Of a stretch of DNA of 7,596 nucleotides, positions 1 to 4,673 are shown piece after piece; the first letter of the stretch is position 1; each line of letters opens with the position of its first letter. Under the pieces are notes generated by a model, which did not search any database, had not been told where the DNA came from, and was given only the letters and a program-made list of their open reading frames with translations. Source of the stretch: Chitinivibrionales bacterium (GTDB lineage: Bacteria; Fibrobacterota; Chitinivibrionia; Chitinivibrionales; JANQEN01); the NCBI GenBank assembly GCA_030593665.1, contig JAUVGS010000089.1, forward strand, positions 1 through 7,596, written 5' to 3'. The translations under genes were made by a program, and so were the position numbers.

Positions 1-799
1 CAGTTTGAGGAATTTCATCGATAAACAGTATCAGGTCTCCCTGTTTTCCGTTTCGTATACCGGCATTACCCATATTTGTCAGAGTAAGATAGTTACCTTC
101 AGAGATACCGGCGGGGAATTTTACTGAAAGCTTAGTTTCACCGGAAATCCGTCCTGAACCACCACAGAAGCTACAAGAATCACTTGGAATTGCTCCTGTT
201 CCAAGGCACATATTACAGCTCACCGTATCTGAACTGCCGATAACCCGTACTTTCCCCTTTCCTGCGCATTGTGCACAGGCGTTTAACGCCTGTTTTCCAC
301 TCTCGCCGCCGGTACCGCGGCACAGTTCACATTTTTTTCGGTGTTTAATTTTAATAGTTTTTTTACAGCCGTTGAGAATTTCATGTAATGATAACGCTAC
401 ATGTATTTGAAGATTGGATCCTTTGGTCGGATCGTACTGATTATCCGTTCCTGACAGTGTGTCATGTAACGATTGATTGCCGCGTATATTCTGCATAAAT
501 ACATGCAGGGCTGAAGCAAGGTCAAATTGAGCGCCTTTCCCTTTCTGCTGAGCAAACGCAAAGGAGGCTGCAGGGGAAGGTTTTGGCGATGACATCTCAA
601 TATCATACTGTTTACGCTTTTCAGGATCAAAGAGCGTTTCATACGCCTTTGATATCTCCATGAATTTCTCAGCAGCCTGAGAATTGCCTTGATTTTTGTC
701 AGGATGAAATTGTATCGCAAGTTTTCGGTAGGATGATTTTATTTCATCGGGGGATGCATTTTTAGCAACATGCAGAGTGTCATAATACGTTTGTGCCAC
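1..799 (-). CDS. dnaJ: DnaJ-family (Hsp40) co-chaperone, type I, C-terminus cut by window edge
   Basis: Cytoplasmic J-protein expected to deliver substrates to DnaK and stimulate its ATPase. The first 266 codons are present (family usually about 370-380 residues). Seen: J-domain at residues 4-66 with the HPD motif at 32-34; all four CxxCxGxG zinc motifs, with cysteine pairs 157/160, 175/178, 195/198 and 209/212, spaced much as in E. coli DnaJ; then the start of the beta-rich C-terminal domain (about 222 on), cut by the edge. The start is GTG at 797-799, chosen because the J-domain begins at once and a GGAGA site lies 6 bases upstream. It starts 15 bases after the stop of the TPR/HEAT gene, so the two are probably co-transcribed. 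Odd: the usual Gly/Phe-rich linker is poorly developed (residues 67-130 hold few Gly and a Pro/Ser/Ala stretch), and no dnaK or grpE is visible. It may be a dedicated paralogue rather than the housekeeping DnaJ. Family very sure; housekeeping role unsure. Confidence 0.95.
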   Translation of the reverse strand, partial: MAQTYYDTLHVAKNASPDEIKSSYRKLAIQFHPDKNQGNSQAAEKFMEISKAYETLFDPEKRKQYDIEMSSPKPSPAASFAFAQQKGKGAQFDLASALHVFMQNIRGNQSLHDTLSGTDNQYDPTKGSNLQIHVALSLHEILNGCKKTIKIKHRKKCELCRGTGGESGKQALNACAQCAGKGKVRVIGSSDTVSCNMCLGTGAIPSDSCSFCGGSGRISGETKLSVKFPAGISEGNYLTLTNMGNAGIRNGKQGDLILFIDEIPQT

Positions 800-804
800 G
801 TTGG

Positions 805-810
805 TTCTCC
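805..810 (-). promoter_or_regulatory. Ribosome binding site of the dnaJ-like gene
   Basis: On the minus strand the site reads GGAGAA, with about 6 bases between GGAGA and the GTG start codon. It supports the GTG start, which otherwise lacks an ATG alternative near the beginning of the J-domain. It sits entirely in the 15-base gap after the upstream stop codon (TAG at 815-817). Confidence 0.75.
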
Positions 811-814
811 GTTG

Positions 815-2200
815 CTAAACCATGTCTTTATATGCTTCAAGCGCTGTTTCTATTTTTTTACTATGCTCGGTCGTAAATGGAAAACGCTGAACTGATTTTA
901 TTTTTCCCAGAGCAACTTTGATATTATATTTGACAATTTCATCATCTTCATCTTCAATACGTAAGATATGATTCAATGCTTCTTCACTGCTGATTTCACC
1001 TAATGCCCAGACAGCACTCGCACGCATTCGTTTGCTCGGATTATCCAGCATATCCTGAAGGGTATTTAACGCCATATCTTTGTCAATTTCATAGATGGCT
1101 TTTGCAGCATTTGCCCTTACACGGTTGTTTTCATCGTTAAGTAATTCTTCAAGTTTTTTTATCTTTTCGAAACGCGAACTTTCCTTGACGTCAATAATTT
1201 CTGCGGCAACAGCTTCGACAGCATTTGCACGTTGCACCGGATCTTCAGTGTCGAGTGAATCAATATTAACCTGATTCACTTCACCGTCATACGCGCCCTG
1301 CGGGCCGGTAAGCATCAGCGGTGCTCCCTGTGCCCGGTTTGACATAGAGGGATTTGCAAGAAGCAGTTGCAGTGTTTCATTTGCCTGCACAGTCCGCAAG
1401 TCTGATGCCTTGGATACCGATCGAAAGATAAAAAAGAAGATTGTAAAGAAAACGATAAAAATACCGAAGGTAATGGCGCCACCGATAAGAAGAAAATTAC
1501 GCATCATAGTATTGTTTTTTTCTGTTGTTAAGACGAGTGCATCGAGATATTTGTCTTTACTGTCTTCAGTGCGCTGCATAGCTGAATTGGATGTTTTCAT
1601 CTGTTCTCCAAACAGCTTTTGTTGCTCATTGAAATTATTAACTAATGCGGATATTATTTTTGTCTGGTTGCTGTCCGCACCGCCCTGAGAAGAAGCATTA
1701 ACAATAACCTGAGGTGATTGAGGGTATTGCATCGTGGGTACACCCTGAATGCCTGAAACCTGCTGCTGTGACGAAGGTGTTGTCTGAGATACCGGCTGCG
1801 TTGCCTGCTGTTGCTGCACCGGTTGCTGCTGTGCCGCAAGTAACTGCGGATTCGCCTTTGCCTGCTGCACCTGCTCAAGTCCTGCGCGTGCTGTTTTATT
1901 CGAGGGATTAAATTTCTGAGCTAACTTAAATGCCCGCTCAGCAGCAATAATATTACCGCGCTCAAGAAAAATAGTCCCTTTATTGGAAAAACATTTAGCC
2001 ATAAGCTTTTTTGCTTTTCCATTTTCAGGATTTGCAACAAGTGTTTGTTTGAGATTTCTGATAGCGTTATCATATTCTTTCCCGACAAATGCTTTTACCG
2101 CCTTTCGAAGGTAAATTTTTTCAATGTCCTCCTGGGCGAAAGAGGAGTGAAGAAACAGAGCAAGTATTCCGACAAAAACCAGAGTAACATTCTTAATCAT
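815..2200 (-). CDS. Single-span membrane protein: periplasmic TPR, Gln-rich linker, cytoplasmic HEAT-like repeats
   Basis: 461 residues; I do not recognise a named family. Order of parts: signal peptide 1-22 with likely cleavage before Gln23 (SFA|QE); two TPR-like helix pairs at about 28-60 and 72-102; Gln/Pro-rich low-complexity linker 112-147; a polar, possibly coiled-coil stretch about 178-232; a strongly hydrophobic helix 236-259; then a helical region 320-436 with HEAT-like repeats (key pieces NRVRANAAKAIYEI at 359-372, KRMRASAVWALGEI at 390-403, EIVKYNIKVALGKI at 421-434). If the signal peptide is cleaved, TPRs are periplasmic and HEAT repeats cytoplasmic; the basic residues just after the helix (R260, K264, R269) fit that topology. 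Start supported by GAGG 7 bases upstream of ATG. It lies between the barrel-TPR gene (127-base gap) and dnaJ (15-base gap). A scaffold linking cytoplasm and periplasm is my inference. An uncleaved N-terminal anchor would instead make a two-span protein with both termini cytoplasmic. Confidence 0.9.
   Translation of the reverse strand: MIKNVTLVFVGILALFLHSSFAQEDIEKIYLRKAVKAFVGKEYDNAIRNLKQTLVANPENGKAKKLMAKCFSNKGTIFLERGNIIAAERAFKLAQKFNPSNKTARAGLEQVQQAKANPQLLAAQQQPVQQQQATQPVSQTTPSSQQQVSGIQGVPTMQYPQSPQVIVNASSQGGADSNQTKIISALVNNFNEQQKLFGEQMKTSNSAMQRTEDSKDKYLDALVLTTEKNNTMMRNFLLIGGAITFGIFIVFFTIFFFIFRSVSKASDLRTVQANETLQLLLANPSMSNRAQGAPLMLTGPQGAYDGEVNQVNIDSLDTEDPVQRANAVEAVAAEIIDVKESSRFEKIKKLEELLNDENNRVRANAAKAIYEIDKDMALNTLQDMLDNPSKRMRASAVWALGEISSEEALNHILRIEDEDDEIVKYNIKVALGKIKSVQRFPFTTEHSKKIETALEAYKDMV
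1760..1867 (-). repeat. CAG/CTG-rich low-complexity tract encoding a Gln-rich linker
   Basis: Residues 112-147 of the TPR/HEAT protein contain 15 Gln in 36 positions, in short runs separated by Pro, Ala, Thr and Ser, and many of the codons are CAG. It probably acts as a flexible spacer between the TPRs and the membrane-proximal part. Such tracts can vary in length between strains; that is inference. Confidence 0.7.
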
Positions 2201-2327
2201 ACGTTGTCCTCACTGTTTTTCAAAACGCCAATACGTATAACTCGGCATATTTTAAAATAAATGAAATACTAAGATTTCCGGGAAATCGCGAACGGCTACG
2301 ATTTTTGAAGTATAAAAACCGAGCACA
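2201..2327 (-). promoter_or_regulatory. Intergenic gap with chained, mutually exclusive inverted repeats
   Basis: This is the only non-coding gap of note. Read as minus-strand RNA, four segments follow the stop codon: CGGUUUUU (2321-2314), AAAAAUCG (2306-2299), CGAUUUCC (2288-2281) and GGAAAUC (2279-2273). Segment 1 pairs with 2 (8 pairs including one G-U), 2 with 3 (6 pairs), and 3 with 4 (a perfect inverted repeat, 5 usable pairs around a 5-base loop). The arrangement resembles an attenuator or processing site. The AU-rich stretch after segment 4 is not a clean U-run, so I do not call a terminator. GAGG at 2208-2211 is the ribosome site of the next gene. I found no convincing -35/-10 pair. 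Confidence 0.35.
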
Positions 2328-4673
2328 TTATTCACTGAACACATCAATAACTTCCTTTATATTCTTAAATGCATCCTTAACTTTCTCATTATCGGGATTT
2401 AATGCCAGTGCTTTTTGTATTACACGGTCAGCTTTTTCGTATTCATCTTTGTCAATATGTGCATTGGCATCCAGGATAAGCAGGTCAGTTTGAATATCAA
2501 TAAGAAGTTTCTGCGCTCGTTTATTTTCACTGTCAACTGCGAGATAGTCTTTAACCATTTTCTGTGATTCTTCAAGGTCTTTACGTTCGCCTGAGCCCAT
2601 TTTTTTCTTGGCAGCGGTTAAATTTTTCTCTCGATTTAATGTTTGAACCTCGTTAAGCAGTTTTTGGGCTTTCTCATGTTTTGGCGCCAGATTGAGCGTC
2701 TCTGTTACCTTTTTTTCAGCCGCATCAAGTTTCTTCTCATTAAAAAATTTCAGTGCCTCATTATAAAATAGCTCAGCTTTTTCGAATCCTTGTGCATTTA
2801 AAATATCATCCTTCAGTTGCACTGCCTGCTGGTTCTTCTCATCATTCTGAAGGACAGCTTCAACAGAGGCAAGTGCCTGGGAGTATTGCTTGCTGTCATA
2901 CTGACGACGTGCCTGGACAAGCTGATCCTGTATATCAATTTTAATAAGATTCTTCAATGCGTCATTATCAACATCAAGGTTATCCTTGCTGACCATCTGA
3001 CCGACCTTCCGGAGGTACATTTTTTTAACCGCTGAACTGATGGTCTTATAGAGTTTGTTTGCTTCCTTATGATCCGGTTTAATGGCAAGTACCTTCTGCA
3101 GTTCACTGTTTGCTTTTTCAACGTTCTTATCATCATAGTAGTATTTATACGCCAGAGTATACCCTTTGTCAGCATTGCGTTTAATTAGAAAATCGCTAAT
3201 TTTATCTTTATATAATCGCGCTTCTTCGTTTGTTGAATCAACTCCGAGAATAATATCCAGTTCCCCTGCCATCTCTTCAAATTGTTTTTGTGCAAACAAT
3301 TTTTTAACTGATTCAATTCTGCCTGAGATTTCTTTTATCGCCAGAACTTTCTGCCTGAGGCTGTCAGCCTGTTGATTATCAGGGGACAGTTCAATTATCT
3401 GTTTCAGTAGTTCTGCAGCGTGATCATAGTTCTTATTTTCAAATTCATTCCGGGCTTGCAGAAACAGATCGTCTGATTTTTCGGTTGCAAGTTTTACACG
3501 TACCTGCTCGAAAAGTTGTTTGATTTCCGAATCTTTCGGATGTCGTTCGTTAAGGAGGGTAATCTGATCGTATGCTTTCTGAAAATAACCCTGAATATAG
3601 AGTTGTTCGACTTTATGCATTATCTCAAGCTTCCCGGCGTTCTGTAATTTTGTCTCTAATTCTTCCTCTTTCTCAGGAATAGGTTTACCAAATTGATACC
3701 GTAATGAAAAGCAATGTGCCGGTTCGGACCTGAAATCCTTTTCTTCTGTTTGAAAAATAAAGGCATAATCTGCTGAGAACTGTTTTACTTTAAACCCGGG
3801 CCCGAATGTAAACATATTAATATTACCACTGGTACCGTCACTGTAGTCAATGGAGCCGTTAATTCCCGCTCGCAGCGCCAGATATTGGATTAACCGGTAC
3901 TCAACGCCGGCCGACCATCGTATCGGCCTGACAATCCGATCGGTACTATAGGCATTTTCATCAGGAAATAGTTCAAGAACATGGACATCCGCATTAATAG
4001 AAAGCGTTTTATGTAATAACTGTGAACCAATTCCGAATTTTACCGTACTTGAAAACTGGTCTTCATCGGAATCAAGAGTGATACGGGGCCCGCCCAGGTG
4101 CATCATAGTGAGACCGAATACGAGCCAGTCAAATGCCCGGGCAGAAAGGCCAATATCAAAACCAAAACCCATGCCAAAATAATCAGAAATATCCTGGGTT
4201 GAAATCTTTACATTTGCGCCAATACCAAAACGGTCAAGAAATAGTTTGCCGTAACTTAAAAAGATAGTATTACTATTTTCATTGAATTTTTCACCGGTGG
4301 GTATTCCAAATTCATCGTAGCCAATACCCTCAGGGGATATAAAACCGGTAAGCCCGATACCAAGGGTGCCATACTTCCCAAAAGGATAGGCATAGGCACC
4401 ATTATATAAATTATACCCGTTAAATACTCTGGTGTAAGTTAGTAACATCTCCATATATTTAATCAAGCCGAGACCGGCAGGATTATGATAAATTGATGCG
4501 GTATTATCAACGAGTGCAGTACTACCTCCGCCCCGACCGAATTCATGAGCATCACCTGCAAGACCAATGAGATATTCGCCGGGTAATCCGGAGCCGTCAG
4601 TTATATCTTTTGATGATACCAGGCTGTACAAAGCGCAAACTATCATACATGCTGAGAAGAGTTTTTTTATCAT
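2328..4673 (-). CDS. PorV/PorQ-like outer-membrane beta-barrel fused to a C-terminal TPR array
   Basis: 781 residues. Signal peptide 1 to about 21 (KK, then hydrophobic to LVSS); the cysteines at 9 and 13 are not in a lipobox. Residues about 23-330 look like a PorV/PorQ-type barrel: the N-terminal plug-like signature GRGGGSTALVDN (46-57) with HNPAGL (63-68), then alternating Gly/aromatic strands ending near LRYQFG (324-329). Residues 345-781 are helical with at least six TPR-like units (about 352-384, 401-434, 500-537, 583-614, 632-667, 731-764), often ending in a 'P-[DK]-[NH]-[EKQ]' turn such as SPDNQ, KPDHK, APKHE and NPDNE. Known: PorV family barrels in T9SS shuttle C-terminal-domain cargo at the outer membrane. 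Inferred: the TPR tail lies in the periplasm and docks partners. The stop codon of the FN3 gene overlaps this ATG (ATGA), so translation is probably coupled; its own ribosome site is weak (AGG 9 bases upstream). Porin or FadL-like transport is an alternative role. Confidence 0.88.
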   Translation of the reverse strand: MIKKLFSACMIVCALYSLVSSKDITDGSGLPGEYLIGLAGDAHEFGRGGGSTALVDNTASIYHNPAGLGLIKYMEMLLTYTRVFNGYNLYNGAYAYPFGKYGTLGIGLTGFISPEGIGYDEFGIPTGEKFNENSNTIFLSYGKLFLDRFGIGANVKISTQDISDYFGMGFGFDIGLSARAFDWLVFGLTMMHLGGPRITLDSDEDQFSSTVKFGIGSQLLHKTLSINADVHVLELFPDENAYSTDRIVRPIRWSAGVEYRLIQYLALRAGINGSIDYSDGTSGNINMFTFGPGFKVKQFSADYAFIFQTEEKDFRSEPAHCFSLRYQFGKPIPEKEEELETKLQNAGKLEIMHKVEQLYIQGYFQKAYDQITLLNERHPKDSEIKQLFEQVRVKLATEKSDDLFLQARNEFENKNYDHAAELLKQIIELSPDNQQADSLRQKVLAIKEISGRIESVKKLFAQKQFEEMAGELDIILGVDSTNEEARLYKDKISDFLIKRNADKGYTLAYKYYYDDKNVEKANSELQKVLAIKPDHKEANKLYKTISSAVKKMYLRKVGQMVSKDNLDVDNDALKNLIKIDIQDQLVQARRQYDSKQYSQALASVEAVLQNDEKNQQAVQLKDDILNAQGFEKAELFYNEALKFFNEKKLDAAEKKVTETLNLAPKHEKAQKLLNEVQTLNREKNLTAAKKKMGSGERKDLEESQKMVKDYLAVDSENKRAQKLLIDIQTDLLILDANAHIDKDEYEKADRVIQKALALNPDNEKVKDAFKNIKEVIDVFSE
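2331..3641 (-). other. Domain: TPR array attached to the barrel
   Basis: Residues 345-781 of the same protein, charged and entirely helical by pattern. Recurrent 'A-x-x-x-[YF]-x-x-x-x-[YL]-x-x-A' cores are visible (for example LQARNEFENKNYDHAAELLK at 405-424). Several units are irregular in length, and the one at about 690-720 is degenerate. It would face the periplasm if the barrel has both ends periplasmic, as is usual. Confidence 0.75.
3684..4607 (-). other. Domain: PorV/PorQ-like beta-barrel
   Basis: Residues 23-330 of the 781-residue protein. The 'G-G-[GA]-x-x-A-L-x-D-[ND]-x-[AS]-x-x-x-N-P-A-G-L' pattern is the clearest hallmark; it is typical of the PorV/PorQ and related UPF0164-type barrels. 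The remainder shows amphipathic strands such as GTLGIGLTGF, RFGIGANVKI and RWSAGVEYRL. Confidence 0.75.

Noticed and set aside
397..720. 107-codon minus-strand reading frame inside the dnaJ-like gene
   Set aside because: It is in another frame of the gene that carries the HPD and zinc motifs; its product is Arg/Leu-rich with no recognisable domain.
1410..1911. Plus-strand reading frames opposite the TPR/HEAT gene
   Set aside because: They are antisense to the membrane helix and Gln-rich linker codons; their composition simply mirrors those tracts and there is no ribosome site or family signature.
2231..2238. ATACGTAT palindrome as an operator
   Set aside because: An eight-base perfect palindrome is expected by chance at this scale, and no second copy or regulator gene is nearby.
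2273..2287. Intrinsic terminator at the GATTTCC/GGAAATC inverted repeat
   Set aside because: With a one-base centre only about five pairs can form, the stem is AU-rich at its base, and no clean U-run follows in the minus-strand transcript.
2201..2327. Sigma-70 or Bacteroidota-type promoter for the TPR/HEAT gene
   Set aside because: TAAAAT and TTATAC stretches occur, but none has a credible partner element at the right distance; the AT-rich context makes chance matches likely.
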